A program made the translations under genes and the position numbers. Under the pieces are notes generated by a model. That model ran no database searches, was not told the DNA's origin, and saw only the letters and a list, made by a program, of their open reading frames with translations. Positions 1-8,592 of a DNA stretch of 64,000 bases are shown piece by piece (position 1 is the stretch's first letter; the number at the start of each line of letters is the position of its first letter). This DNA comes from AP-15 sp963774345. GTDB lineage: Bacteria; Pseudomonadota; Alphaproteobacteria; ATCC43930; CGMCC-115725. The stretch is from contig CAVZFB010000039.1 in assembly GCA_963774345.1 (NCBI GenBank), positions 186,001 through 250,000 of the forward strand, written 5' to 3'.

Positions 1-2
1 GA

Positions 3-1469
3 CAGCAGGTCGAAGCTGCGCTCCCACAGTTGCAACAGCTGGCGGAGGACGCTTTGCAGCGCAGCGGCATTCCCGGGATGGCGATCGCCGTCGTGTATAT
101 GGATGAGGTCATCTATCTCAAGGGGTTCGGGGTGCGCGAGGAGGGCATGCCCGCAGCGGTCGGTCCCGACACGGTCTTTCAGCTGGCGTCCGTCTCCAAG
201 CCGATCGCCGCGACGGTCGTGGCAGCACTGGTCGGGGACGGCGTAGTCGCCTGGGACGACCCGATCACCCGTCACGATCCCGGGTTCGAGATGTATGATC
301 CGTGGGTGACGCGCCAGGTCACCTTGCGCGACATGCTCGCCCATAGGAGCGGGTTGCCCGACCACGCCGGCGACTTGCTGGAAGATATCGGCTTTGACCG
401 CGCTGAGATCCTGCGACGGCTGCGCTATCAAAAGCCGGACAGCAGCTTTCGCTCGCACTACGCCTACACCAATTTCGGCTTTACAGAAGCCGCGGTGGCG
501 GCGGCGATGGCGAGCGGGAAGTCGTGGGAAGATTTGTCGGCCGAGCGGCTTTATCGGCCGTTGGGCATGACCCATGCCAGCTCACGCTTTGCCGATTTCG
601 CCGCTTCGGCAAGCCGGGCGCACGGCCATGTGCGGGAGGACGGCAAATGGGTCGCCAAATACACGCGAGATCCCGATGCGCAATCCCCGGCCGGCGGAGC
701 CAGTGCTTCGGCGCGCGATATGGCGATGTGGCTGCGCCTACAACTGGGCAACGGCAAGTTCGCCGGCAAGCAGATCGTCGCGGCCGAGGCGCTTGCCGAG
801 ACCCATCGTCCGCAGATCGTTCGGACCCCGCCGACAAATCCGGCAGTTGACCACGCCGGTTTCTACGGGCTTGGCTGGAATATCGACTATGACCTCGAGG
901 GCCGCGTTCATTGGGGCCATTCGGGGGCATTCGACCTGGGCGTCGCGAGTTGCGTCAATCTGCTGCCTGCCCAAGGACTTGGCATCGTCGCGCTGACCAA
1001 TGCGCAGCCGATTGGGGTGCCTGAGGCGGTGAACCGCAGCTTTCTCGACCTGGTCCTGACCGGAAAGGTCGAAAAGGACTGGCTCACGCTTTACGGGCAG
1101 CTGATGGCGACGGCGCTCGCGCCTAACTACGGAACCGCCATCGACTACGCGAAGGCGCCGGCGCAACCGTCCCCGGCATTGCCCGCCACTGCCTATATCG
1201 GCCCCTATCGCAACGATCTGTTCGGTCCGATCGAGATTATCGTGGGCGATCAAGGGCTTTGGGTAAAGCTCGGCCCGCAACAGCAGCCTTACCCGATGGA
1301 GCATTTTGACCGCGACGTGTTTACCTATCAGCCGACCGGCGAAAATGCCGCCGGCCGAAGTGCCGTCACCTTCACGATCGCGGCAGATCAAAAAGCAACA
1401 GCGGTGACGGTCGAGAACCTCGACGTCGACGGCCAGGGCACCTTCGCCCGGGAAGCTACAGCCAAGTAA
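3..1469 (+). CDS. Serine hydrolase, class C beta-lactamase / penicillin-binding-protein family (5' end cut by window)
   Basis: A beta-lactamase-fold serine hydrolase. Counting from the TTG at 30, the S-x-x-K nucleophile motif SVSK is at residues 54-57, the Y-x-N motif YTN at 146-148, and a late HSG triad sits in WGHSGAF near residue 298. A beta-rich C-terminal extension of about 100 residues follows, as in DUF3471-type members. The frame is open to the first base of the window, so the real start is probably upstream and the protein is longer than the 479 codons seen from TTG 30. Substrate is unknown; such enzymes act on peptides, esters or beta-lactams. No signal peptide is visible because the N terminus is missing. 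Confidence 0.85.
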   Translation, partial: QQVEAALPQLQQLAEDALQRSGIPGMAIAVVYMDEVIYLKGFGVREEGMPAAVGPDTVFQLASVSKPIAATVVAALVGDGVVAWDDPITRHDPGFEMYDPWVTRQVTLRDMLAHRSGLPDHAGDLLEDIGFDRAEILRRLRYQKPDSSFRSHYAYTNFGFTEAAVAAAMASGKSWEDLSAERLYRPLGMTHASSRFADFAASASRAHGHVREDGKWVAKYTRDPDAQSPAGGASASARDMAMWLRLQLGNGKFAGKQIVAAEALAETHRPQIVRTPPTNPAVDHAGFYGLGWNIDYDLEGRVHWGHSGAFDLGVASCVNLLPAQGLGIVALTNAQPIGVPEAVNRSFLDLVLTGKVEKDWLTLYGQLMATALAPNYGTAIDYAKAPAQPSPALPATAYIGPYRNDLFGPIEIIVGDQGLWVKLGPQQQPYPMEHFDRDVFTYQPTGENAAGRSAVTFTIAADQKATAVTVENLDVDGQGTFAREATAK

Positions 1470-1477
1470 ACCGCGGA

Positions 1478-2245
1478 TCAGCTGGGTGCGATCGTTGTGC
1501 CGCCGTCAACGACGATCGTCTGGCCAGTGATGTAATTGCCGGCGCGCGCGGCGAGCATTAGCGCGACCCCGGCGATGTCCTCCGGCTCGGCCAGACGCTT
1601 CAGCAATGTCCCGGCCTCGCGGGCAGCACGGCGCTGCGGGTCTTCGTAAAGGACGCGAGCGAACTGGGTCGTCACGACGCTCGGCGCAATGCAATTGACG
1701 CGCACATTGTCGGGTCCCCATTCAGCGGCGAGATTGCGGCACAATGCGTAGTCGGCAGCTTTGGTAACGCCGTACATGCCGAGCATCGTGCTGGCCCGCA
1801 ACGCCGCCGTCGACACGATGTAGATGATCGAGCCGTCGCGCCGCTTGCGCATCTCGGGTGCTACCATCCGCGACAGCCAGAGGTTGCTCAGCACGTTGTT
1901 GACCATCATCCGCTCGAAGACCTCGTCGGTCAGCTTTTCGAGCGAGCCGTAATGCGGGTTTACCGCGGCGTTGCAGACCAGGACGTCGACGCGGCCCCAG
2001 GCCTCATGCGTCTGGGCGACGAGGTTTTCGAGCTGAGCCTTGTCCGAGATCCGCGCCGTCACCGCGATTGCCTCGCCGCCCTTCGCCCGGATTGCCGCAG
2101 CAACCTCCTCGCAGGGTGCAGCGTTCCGCGCCGAGATCACCACCCGTCCGCCGACTTCGGCAAACGCTTCGGCGATCGCGCGGCCGATGCCGCGGCTGGA
2201 GCCGGTCACGATCGCGACTTTTCCGGACAGGTCGAACAGGTTCAT
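1478..2245 (-). CDS. SDR family oxidoreductase
   Basis: Classical short-chain dehydrogenase/reductase of 255 residues, the normal length. It has the nucleotide-binding TGSSRGIG motif near residue 15, an NAA version of the NNAG motif (CNAAV), a serine in YIVSTAA and the catalytic YGVTK (Y-x3-K), then the C-terminal ITGQTIVVDGG segment typical of the family. It should reduce or oxidise a small alcohol/ketone with NAD(P)H in the cytoplasm; the substrate cannot be told. It is convergent with the serine hydrolase, 8 bases away, and followed upstream on the same strand by the small cytochrome oxidase subunit, with which a functional link is doubtful. Confidence 0.9.
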   Translation of the reverse strand: MNLFDLSGKVAIVTGSSRGIGRAIAEAFAEVGGRVVISARNAAPCEEVAAAIRAKGGEAIAVTARISDKAQLENLVAQTHEAWGRVDVLVCNAAVNPHYGSLEKLTDEVFERMMVNNVLSNLWLSRMVAPEMRKRRDGSIIYIVSTAALRASTMLGMYGVTKAADYALCRNLAAEWGPDNVRVNCIAPSVVTTQFARVLYEDPQRRAAREAGTLLKRLAEPEDIAGVALMLAARAGNYITGQTIVVDGGTTIAPS

Positions 2246-2266
2246 GGCGGTCCCCCAAGCGGATTT

Positions 2267-2398
2267 TTAAGTCAAGAAATACCCCATACCGGCAAGCAGG
2301 ATCACCAGGAAGACTAGTACGTATTTGATCAGCCGGGTGAAGCCCAGCCACGTCTGATAATGCTCGACGTACTGGGGATCCATCGTCGACGTCGCCAT
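2267..2398 (-). CDS. aa3-type cytochrome c oxidase subunit IV (small)
   Basis: A 43-residue protein starting MATSTMDPQYVEHYQTW with one C-terminal membrane helix (YVLVFLVILLAGMGYFL). The polar D-x-x-x-H-x-x-T-W start followed by a single helix is the pattern of the bacterial aa3 oxidase subunit IV family, an alphaproteobacterial protein that sits at the edge of the oxidase in the inner membrane. The ATG at 2398 is chosen because GGAGAAGG lies just upstream; a longer reading from 2479 adds 27 unlikely residues. No other oxidase subunit is nearby, which is usual for this orphan gene. Confidence 0.8.
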   Translation of the reverse strand: MATSTMDPQYVEHYQTWLGFTRLIKYVLVFLVILLAGMGYFLT

Positions 2399-2438
2399 AG
2401 CATCCTTCTCCGTTGCAGGAGCTTTGGTCTGGTATAGC

Positions 2439-3104
2439 CTAACCGCGTTTCGAGACAAGTGGATCGATCGGCGGCTCACGCGGGTTCAGCGCCGCCAGCT
2501 TCTCGACTTGCCAGCCGTCGATCTCGACCTTGCCGGCGACGATCCGGGTGCGACCTTCGGCGATCAGCCTCACCGCGAGCGGATAGAGCCGATGCTCGGT
2601 TGCAAGGATGCGCGCAGCCAGGCTCACCTCGTCGTCATCCGGACGCACCGGAACGACGGCCTGAGCGATTATCGGCCCGGTATCGATCTCGGGACGCACG
2701 AAATGCACCGTGCAGCCGGTAAAGCGCACGCCTGCCGCCAGCGCTTGGCGCTGCGGGTGAAGCCCGGGGAAGGCCGGCAGCAGCGAGGGATGGATGTTGA
2801 CCATTCGATCGCGCCAAGCCTCGACAAAACCAGTGTCGAGGATGCGCATGAAGCCGGCGAGACAAACCAGCTCGACCTGGTACTCGCGCAAGCGCGCGTC
2901 GGCCTCCGCCGCAAAGCTGGCGCGATCATGGTGCGCAATCACCGCGCTAGGGATGCCGGCTGCTGCGGCTCTTACCAGACCTGCGGCATCTGCTTGATTG
3001 CTGACGACGATGACGATCTCGGCGGGATAGTTGGGGTTGGCGCGAGCGTCGATCAGAGCCTGTAGGTTGGATCCGCGGCCCGAGATCAACACGCCCAGCC
3101 GCAT
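2439..3104 (-). CDS. purN: Phosphoribosylglycinamide formyltransferase PurN
   Basis: GAR transformylase, third step of purine synthesis, transferring formyl from 10-formyl-THF to glycinamide ribonucleotide. The 221-residue product begins MRLGVLISGRGSNLQAL, has the catalytic NIHPSLLPAFPG segment (Asn and His) and the IDTGPII Asp loop. The ATG at 3104 is preceded by a GAGG. The same frame stays open far upstream to 3944, but that part is antisense to the DUF2066 gene and is not PurN. purM, the usual partner upstream, is absent; instead the gene is divergent from the DUF2066 operon with about 140 bases between starts. Confidence 0.95.
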   Translation of the reverse strand: MRLGVLISGRGSNLQALIDARANPNYPAEIVIVVSNQADAAGLVRAAAAGIPSAVIAHHDRASFAAEADARLREYQVELVCLAGFMRILDTGFVEAWRDRMVNIHPSLLPAFPGLHPQRQALAAGVRFTGCTVHFVRPEIDTGPIIAQAVVPVRPDDDEVSLAARILATEHRLYPLAVRLIAEGRTRIVAGKVEIDGWQVEKLAALNPREPPIDPLVSKRG

Positions 3105-3245
3105 CGGAACCTCGGCAGGAACAACTGCAATCCCGGGCACCCACCCGACGTGTCCGCCCGGCTGTCGATGGCGTTGCCGCGAAAACTGCGCTATGACCCG
3201 GACAATCGGGCGAATGCCAAAATAGGGGATCGGAGGCGCTTTGCA

Positions 3246-4439
3246 ATGACCCCGCGGCTGGTATCCGCGATCGCCGGAGACCGGACCGGCCGCCGCGCCG
3301 CCGGCGCCGGCTTGCTGCTGCTGGCAGTGCTGATCTGGCTCGGGCCCGCCCGGGCCGATGACCCGGACGACCCGTATTCCGCAACGGTCAAAGTCGACGC
3401 TACCGCTGACAATGCCGCCGTAGCGCGGACCCTCGCTCGCCATGACGGGCAGCAGCGCGCCCTGATGGAGGTGATCGAACACCTCACCGGCTCGACCGAC
3501 GGGAGTAAGCTGCCAAAGCTCGATGATAAGGTAATTACCGACATGGTCGGCAGTTTCGAGGTGGCGAACGAAAAGATGTCGTCGGTCCGTTATCTTGCCG
3601 ACTACACTTTTCATTTTCGGAAGGCGAAGGTTCGCCAACTGCTGCGCAATGCCGGCATCGCCATTTCGCCGAGCCCCGGAAAACCGACGATCGTCGTGCC
3701 GGTGTTCCAGGACGGAGTCAAAGCTGTGCTGTGGGACGACCCCAACCCGTGGCGCCAGGCCTGGGCGCAATTGCCGGCCGCGTCGGGTCCCACCCGGCTC
3801 AGCGTGCCGCTCGGCGGCCTCAGCGATGTCAGTGCGATCGACGCTGACCAAGCCCGCTCCGGCGACCCGCAGGCGCTTACCGCCATTGCTCAGGGCAATG
3901 ATGCGGACGAGGCGCTGGTCGCCGCGGCGACCGCCCAACGGCAAGGCGACAAGCTCACCGGCCTCGACGTTAGCCTAAAGCGATATCGCTTGGGACAGCT
4001 TATCAATAGCCAAACGACGTCCATCACCGCCAATCCCGGCGAGAGCGAGGCCGACTTCATGAACCGTGCCGCGGCCGCGGTCGTCGCCGACATCGAGCAC
4101 GGTATCCCGCCGATCAGCAACAGGGAGGCGAGCCTCGACGCGATCGTTCCAATCGCTAGCCTCGGCGATTGGGTGGCGATGCAGCAGCGGCTTGCCGCTG
4201 TACCGGAGATTTACAAAGTCGACCTCTTGTCGCTTAGCCGACAACAGGCGAAAATCGAAATCAAATACGTCGGCAATCCCGATCAGTTGAAATCCAGCCT
4301 CGCCGGGGCCGACCTCGATCTCGGTGGCAGCGACCCCGAGTGGCGGCTTTCGCCCTCGGCAGCTAATTCCGTCGGACCGGCAATGTCGGGGACGCATTCG
4401 AACCGCAACGATGAGCCGGCTCGGGGTCAACCTCCCTAA
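3246..4439 (+). CDS. DUF2066 domain-containing protein, exported
   Basis: A 397-residue protein with an N-terminal export signal (Arg-rich start, GAGLLLLAVLIWL core, GPARAD cleavage region) followed by a DUF2066 domain: early VKVDATADNAAVAR and QQRALMEVIEHLTG blocks, a ten-strand-like middle and repeated ISP/PPI segments. Function of the family is unknown; it is placed in the periplasm. The ATG at 3246 is chosen because a GGAGG lies about 10 bases upstream and the signal peptide starts there. In related genomes it heads the row DUF2066, CDP-alcohol transferase, AI-2E permease, hda, and that order is kept here. The 3' end overlaps the next gene by 29 bases in another frame. Confidence 0.85.
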   Translation: MTPRLVSAIAGDRTGRRAAGAGLLLLAVLIWLGPARADDPDDPYSATVKVDATADNAAVARTLARHDGQQRALMEVIEHLTGSTDGSKLPKLDDKVITDMVGSFEVANEKMSSVRYLADYTFHFRKAKVRQLLRNAGIAISPSPGKPTIVVPVFQDGVKAVLWDDPNPWRQAWAQLPAASGPTRLSVPLGGLSDVSAIDADQARSGDPQALTAIAQGNDADEALVAAATAQRQGDKLTGLDVSLKRYRLGQLINSQTTSITANPGESEADFMNRAAAAVVADIEHGIPPISNREASLDAIVPIASLGDWVAMQQRLAAVPEIYKVDLLSLSRQQAKIEIKYVGNPDQLKSSLAGADLDLGGSDPEWRLSPSAANSVGPAMSGTHSNRNDEPARGQPP

Positions 4440-4971
4440 TCTGATCTCGCTGGGGCGCCTGCTGTTGGTGCCGCTTGCGATCTGGCTGATTCTGGGCGGT
4501 CGCTACGGCGTCGCGTTTTGGGTCTTTGTCGCGGCCGGCGTGTCCGACGCACTCGACGGGTTCATCGCCAAGCGCTTCGATCGGCGCACGCGCCTCGGCG
4601 CTCTGTTAGACCCGGTTGCCGATAAGGCGCTGCTCGTCAGCGTCTATGTCACCTTGGGTCTAGCCCACCAGCTATGGACGTCGCTGGTGATACTCGTCGT
4701 CTTTCGTGATGTGATGATCGTCGGAGGGTTTCTGCTGATCCAAGCGATCGCTGCGCCAAAACACTATGATCCGTTGTACATTAGCAAGATCAACACCGGT
4801 CTGCAGATCGCGCTGGTTGCTTTCGTACTGGCGCGGCTCGGTCTCGGCACCGCCAGCAGCATGGTCGACGTCCTGCTGAGCCTCGCCGTCGCCGCGACGA
4901 CCGTGCTGTCGGGACTGTCCTATTTCGTGCGCTGGGCGCGCATCCTCGCGCGCTCCGAGCAGGTCCTGTGA
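4411..4971 (+). CDS. CDP-alcohol phosphatidyltransferase family protein
   Basis: Integral membrane enzyme of the class that joins CDP-diacylglycerol to an alcohol (phosphatidylglycerophosphate or cardiolipin-type synthesis). The family signature D-G-x2-A-R-x8-G-x3-D-x3-D is read as DGFIAKR..GALLDPVAD, with Lys where Arg is usual after the Ala. About five or six hydrophobic helices fill its 186 residues. The start ATG at 4411 lies inside the end of the DUF2066 gene (29-base overlap), implying translational coupling. Its TGA overlaps the GTG of the next small ORF in a GTGA junction. The head group acceptor cannot be read from sequence. Confidence 0.88.
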   Translation: MSRLGVNLPNLISLGRLLLVPLAIWLILGGRYGVAFWVFVAAGVSDALDGFIAKRFDRRTRLGALLDPVADKALLVSVYVTLGLAHQLWTSLVILVVFRDVMIVGGFLLIQAIAAPKHYDPLYISKINTGLQIALVAFVLARLGLGTASSMVDVLLSLAVAATTVLSGLSYFVRWARILARSEQVL

Positions 4972-5150
4972 ACCCGCGCCTTTACCGAGTGATATTGTGG
5001 TTCGGCATGGCCGCCGCCGGTCCGGCGCATCTGCAAGAGGTTTTGGCGCCGGTCGCGGCCGCATTTACGATCGGATATTTGCTTCGGGGGGCGGTAGATC
5101 GGCTCGAACTCTACCGGACGCGCCGCATGTGCGCGGATCTGGCCGCGTGA
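4968..5150 (+). pseudogene. Relic of an AI-2E/PerM-family permease (N-terminal fragment)
   Basis: A 60-codon ORF with GTGA overlaps at both ends (GTG 4968 inside the previous TGA; its own TGA inside the GTG of hda). The segment LAPVAAAFTIGYLLRGAVDRLE matches in pattern the first helix of AI-2E transporters, where a hydrophobic helix ends in a Y-x-L-x-P-x-x-D-R-L-E motif. Complete members have about 350 residues, and in related bacteria this permease gene stands exactly here, before hda. I infer an internal deletion that left the first codons and both couplings. It might still be translated as a one-helix peptide, perhaps only to couple hda translation. Confidence 0.55.
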
Positions 5151-5848
5151 TCCAACTGACCTTCCAGCTCGCGGGTGGAGCGGCGTTCGGGCGGGCGGAT
5201 TTTATTGTCTCCGGCAGCAATACGGCAGCCATCGCCTGGCTCGACCGCGGGCCCGATTGGCCTGCGCCGACGCTGCTGTTGCACGGCCCGCAAGGTTCCG
5301 GCAAGACCCACCTGGCCCATTTGTGGTGCGCGCACACACCGGCCGCTCTCGTCTCGGGAGACGCGCTGGACGAGGCCAGGCTGCGGCATCTGCTCGACCA
5401 TGGCGATCATCGGATCGCGGTCGACGATGCGGATCGCGCCGAGGAAGGCCTGTTGCTGCACTTGTTCAATGCCTGCCGGGAAGCCGGCGGCAGGCTTTTG
5501 CTGACGGCGCGTGTCGCGCCAGGGCGGTGGCTATTCAAACTCCCCGACCTCGGCTCGCGGCTGCGCGCCGCATTTGCCGTCGGAATCGGCCTTCCCGACG
5601 ACGCATTGCTCGCCGCCGTCCTCGCCAAACATTTCGCGGATCGGCAGGTGCGCGTGGCGTCGGAGGTAATCGCCTATCTCGTCGGGCATATGGAGCGCTC
5701 GCTCGCCGCCGCGGCGGAGGTCGCAGCCGCCCTCGACCAGCTAGCGCTGAGCAGTGGCGGCGCGATCACCGTGCCGCTTGCGCGCCGGTTGCTGGACGAA
5801 CGAAGCGATCAACCCTTGCCGCCCGGCAGCGACGCGGCGGTGACGTAG
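5147..5848 (+). CDS. hda: DnaA regulatory inactivator Hda-type AAA+ protein
   Basis: A 233-residue DnaA-like AAA+ protein without the DNA-binding domain IV, the hallmark of Hda. With the DNA sliding clamp, Hda stimulates hydrolysis of DnaA-bound ATP and so limits re-initiation. Visible features: an N-terminal QLTFQL clamp-binding-like stretch, the Walker A GPQGSGKTHLAH, a Walker B-like RIAVDDADR and the sensor region LTARVAPGRW. GTG 5147 is the start; it overlaps the stop of the preceding relic (GTGA), suggesting coupled translation with the phospholipid gene operon. The last 40 bases overlap the 3' end of the opposite-strand phosphatase gene. Confidence 0.85.
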   Translation: MIQLTFQLAGGAAFGRADFIVSGSNTAAIAWLDRGPDWPAPTLLLHGPQGSGKTHLAHLWCAHTPAALVSGDALDEARLRHLLDHGDHRIAVDDADRAEEGLLLHLFNACREAGGRLLLTARVAPGRWLFKLPDLGSRLRAAFAVGIGLPDDALLAAVLAKHFADRQVRVASEVIAYLVGHMERSLAAAAEVAAALDQLALSSGGAITVPLARRLLDERSDQPLPPGSDAAVT

Positions 5849-6330
5849 TCGACAAGCCGGTGGCGGGTGCCGCCCAGCGCTGCCCAGCGATTCGCCACGC
5901 ACAGGCTGACGCGCGCCGCGGTCGGAAACTTTCCCGAGGTCAAGGCTCGCACTCGCGGGCTGTCGGGCTCGGCGAGCGCCACAGCGAGTTCGTGAAGTCC
6001 GGGGTTATGGCCGATCACGAGCACGTTGACGTCGCTCTCGGCAAGGCGTTGCAGCCGTTCGATCAGTTCGTCGCAATCGGCGAGGTAAAGCCCGTCCTCG
6101 ATCACGCAGCGCGGCCGCGGCGTGAACCCGGCTAGAACCAGATCGAGAGTTTCGCGGGTGCGCGCCGCGCTAGAGCACAGAACCAGATCGATAGCCCCGG
6201 CAGTCGTCGGGAGATGCTGGCCGACCAGCCGCGCCGCTTCGCGGCCGCGCCGATTCAGAGGCCGCTCGCGATCCTCGACATCGACTTTCCAGCTCGATTT
6301 GGCGTGGCGCAACAGGTGCAACAAATGCAT
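5809..6330 (-). CDS. Histidine phosphatase family protein (SixA-like)
   Basis: A 173-residue phosphohistidine-type phosphatase. It starts MHLLHLLRHAKSSW with the RHxK (here RHAK) catalytic motif, includes LCSSAARTRET, and the second catalytic His in VIGHNPGLHE. Short members of this type resemble SixA, which removes phosphate from His-phosphorylated proteins, although small-molecule targets are possible. The ATG at 6330 is the only start that places RHG/RHA at the N terminus. It reads divergently from ppk1 and its 3' end overlaps the end of hda by 40 bases, so the two transcripts are complementary there. Confidence 0.88.
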   Translation of the reverse strand: MHLLHLLRHAKSSWKVDVEDRERPLNRRGREAARLVGQHLPTTAGAIDLVLCSSAARTRETLDLVLAGFTPRPRCVIEDGLYLADCDELIERLQRLAESDVNVLVIGHNPGLHELAVALAEPDSPRVRALTSGKFPTAARVSLCVANRWAALGGTRHRLVDYVTAASLPGGKG

Positions 6331-6452
6331 CGTCGGTTTCCTCCCAGGCAGGCTCGCTCCTAGCCTTGCCGCGGCGACATGACAGGCCGGCCTCTGCGCG
6401 ATAGGATCGCTGTTCAATCAGGCGTCGCGTGCGAACGCAAGAGGAGACCAGG

Positions 6453-8588
6453 GTGAACAGCAGCGTCCAGGCGGTCGAGATCCAACCCTTCGACTCCCGT
6501 TCCGCGACCCGCTTCATCAATCGGGAACTGTCCTGGCTCGCCTTCAATGAGCGCGTCCTGGCCGAGGCCGACAATCTGCGCCATCCACTGCTGGAGCGCC
6601 TGCGCTTTCTGTCGATCTCGGCGAACAATCTCGACGAGTTCTACATGGTGCGCGTCGCCGGGCTCAAAGGTCAGTTTCTCGCCGGGATCAAGACGCCGAG
6701 CCAGGACGGACTCACCCCGGCCCAGCAGCTCGACGCGATCCGCCAGCGGACCGGCAAGCTAATGGGGGACCAGCAGATCACCTGGCTGGCGCTGCGCCGC
6801 CTGCTCGCTGAAGCTGGCGTGTCGGTGGTCGACCCGACCGATCTCGAACCGGGCGACCGCGCCTGGCTCGAAGACCGGTTCATGGCGGATGTGTTTCCGG
6901 TCCTGACCCCGCTGGCGATCGACCCGGCCCATCCCTTTCCTTTTGTCGCCAATCGCGGTTTCGGCTTGGCGCTGGAGCTCGAGCGGGTCAGCGACGGAGA
7001 GCGTTTGCAAGCGCTGACCCTGATCCCATCCTCGGTCTCCCGATTCATCCGCCTACCGGGGGACCGAATCCGCTTCCTGCCGATCGAACAAACGATCGCG
7101 CTGTTCCTCGACCATCTGTTTCCTGGCTTTGCCGTCGTAGCTCTGGGTGTCTTCCGGGTGCTCCGCGACAGCGAGGTCGAAGTGGAAGAGGAAGCGGAGG
7201 ACCTCGTCAGCCATTACGAGACGGCGCTCAAACGCCGCCGGCGCGGTCACGCCATTCTGCTTGCCGTCGATTCGACGATGCCGATGGAGCTGCGCCGCTT
7301 TCTGATGGAAAAGCTCGACGCAGCCCCAGCCGACGTCTTTGCCACCGACGGTATCCTCGGCCTCAACGACACCGCGCAGCTGATCGTCGACGAGCGCCCG
7401 GATCTGGTCTTCACCCCCTACAATGCCCGGTTTCCGGAGCGGATTCGCGATTTTGGCGGGGATTGCTTCGCCGCAATCCGGCAAAAGGACATCATCGTCC
7501 ATCATCCCTATGAGAGCTTCGACGTCGTCGTTCAGTTTCTGCGGCAGGCTGCCCGCGACCCTGCCGTTGCAGCAATCAAGCAGACGCTCTACCGCACCAG
7601 CGAAGACAGCCCGATCGTGCGGGAACTGGCGGAGGCCGCCGAGGCCGGAAAGTCGGTGACGGCGCTGATTGAGCTCAAGGCGCGCTTTGACGAGGAGGCG
7701 AATATCCGTTGGGCCCGTGATCTCGAACGTGCCGGGGTACAGGTAGTCTACGGATTTTTGCAGTTGAAGACGCACGCCAAGGTCTCGCTCGTAATTCGGC
7801 GCGAAGCGGGCCAGCTCTATTCCTATGTCCATTTCGGGACTGGCAATTATCATCCCTACACGGCCAAAGTCTATACCGACCTGTCATTTTTTACTTGCGA
7901 TCCAGCCTTGTGCCGGGACGCCGCCCGGCTGTTCAACTTTATGACCGGCTACGCAACCCCGGCCAGCCTGGAAAAGATATCGGTCGCGCCGATTAATCTG
8001 CGGGCCCGCCTGTTCGAGCTGATCGAGGCCGAAATCGCCAATGCGAAATCGGGCAAGCCAGCGCAAATCTGGGCGAAGATGAACGCCCTTGTCGACCCGG
8101 CGATCATTGATCTTCTGTATCGGGCGTCGCAGGCGGGAGTCGGTATCGACCTTGTCGTACGCGGCATCTGCTGCTTGCGGCCGGGCGTGCCGGGTCTCTC
8201 GGACAATATCCGGGTCAAGAGCATAATCGGCCGCTTTCTCGAGCACGGCCGCGTCGTCTGTTTCGGCAATGGCAACAAGCTGCCATCGGATCGTGCCAAG
8301 GTGTTCATCAGCTCGGCCGATTGGATGCCGCGCAATTTCGACGGGCGCGTCGAAGCGCTGGTGCCTATCGAAAATCCAACGGTGCATCGCCAAGTCTTGG
8401 ATGAAATCATGGTGGCGAACCTGCGCGATACGTTGCAGAGCGGGAGCCTGGCACCGGACGGGACGTATCAGCGGGTGCAGTCCGACGAGGAGCCGTTTTC
8501 CGCTCACACCTATTTCATGACCAATCCAAGCCTGTCAGGCCGCGGCAAGGCGCTGAAGCGCGCTCAGCCCAAGCTCGTCGTTCGCTGA
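6453..8588 (+). CDS. ppk1: Polyphosphate kinase 1
   Basis: PPK1 makes inorganic polyphosphate from ATP, reversibly, through a phosphohistidine. The 711-residue length is normal. N-terminal FINRELSWLAFNERVL and NLDEFYMVRVAGL blocks, LTPLAIDPAHPFPF, and the catalytic region with TLYRTSEDSPIV and KTHAKVSLV, whose His441 corresponds to the autophosphorylated histidine. The GTG at 6453 is preferred because GAGGAG is six bases before it; an upstream GTG at 6429 would add eight residues. It is followed four bases after its stop by ppx, so synthesis and breakdown enzymes share a transcript. Confidence 0.96.
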   Translation: MNSSVQAVEIQPFDSRSATRFINRELSWLAFNERVLAEADNLRHPLLERLRFLSISANNLDEFYMVRVAGLKGQFLAGIKTPSQDGLTPAQQLDAIRQRTGKLMGDQQITWLALRRLLAEAGVSVVDPTDLEPGDRAWLEDRFMADVFPVLTPLAIDPAHPFPFVANRGFGLALELERVSDGERLQALTLIPSSVSRFIRLPGDRIRFLPIEQTIALFLDHLFPGFAVVALGVFRVLRDSEVEVEEEAEDLVSHYETALKRRRRGHAILLAVDSTMPMELRRFLMEKLDAAPADVFATDGILGLNDTAQLIVDERPDLVFTPYNARFPERIRDFGGDCFAAIRQKDIIVHHPYESFDVVVQFLRQAARDPAVAAIKQTLYRTSEDSPIVRELAEAAEAGKSVTALIELKARFDEEANIRWARDLERAGVQVVYGFLQLKTHAKVSLVIRREAGQLYSYVHFGTGNYHPYTAKVYTDLSFFTCDPALCRDAARLFNFMTGYATPASLEKISVAPINLRARLFELIEAEIANAKSGKPAQIWAKMNALVDPAIIDLLYRASQAGVGIDLVVRGICCLRPGVPGLSDNIRVKSIIGRFLEHGRVVCFGNGNKLPSDRAKVFISSADWMPRNFDGRVEALVPIENPTVHRQVLDEIMVANLRDTLQSGSLAPDGTYQRVQSDEEPFSAHTYFMTNPSLSGRGKALKRAQPKLVVR

Positions 8589-8592
8589 TCCG

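Noticed and set aside
2439..3944. A 501-codon minus-strand frame containing PurN
   Set aside because: Only the part from 3104 is PurN; the rest is antisense to the DUF2066 gene and has no family features.
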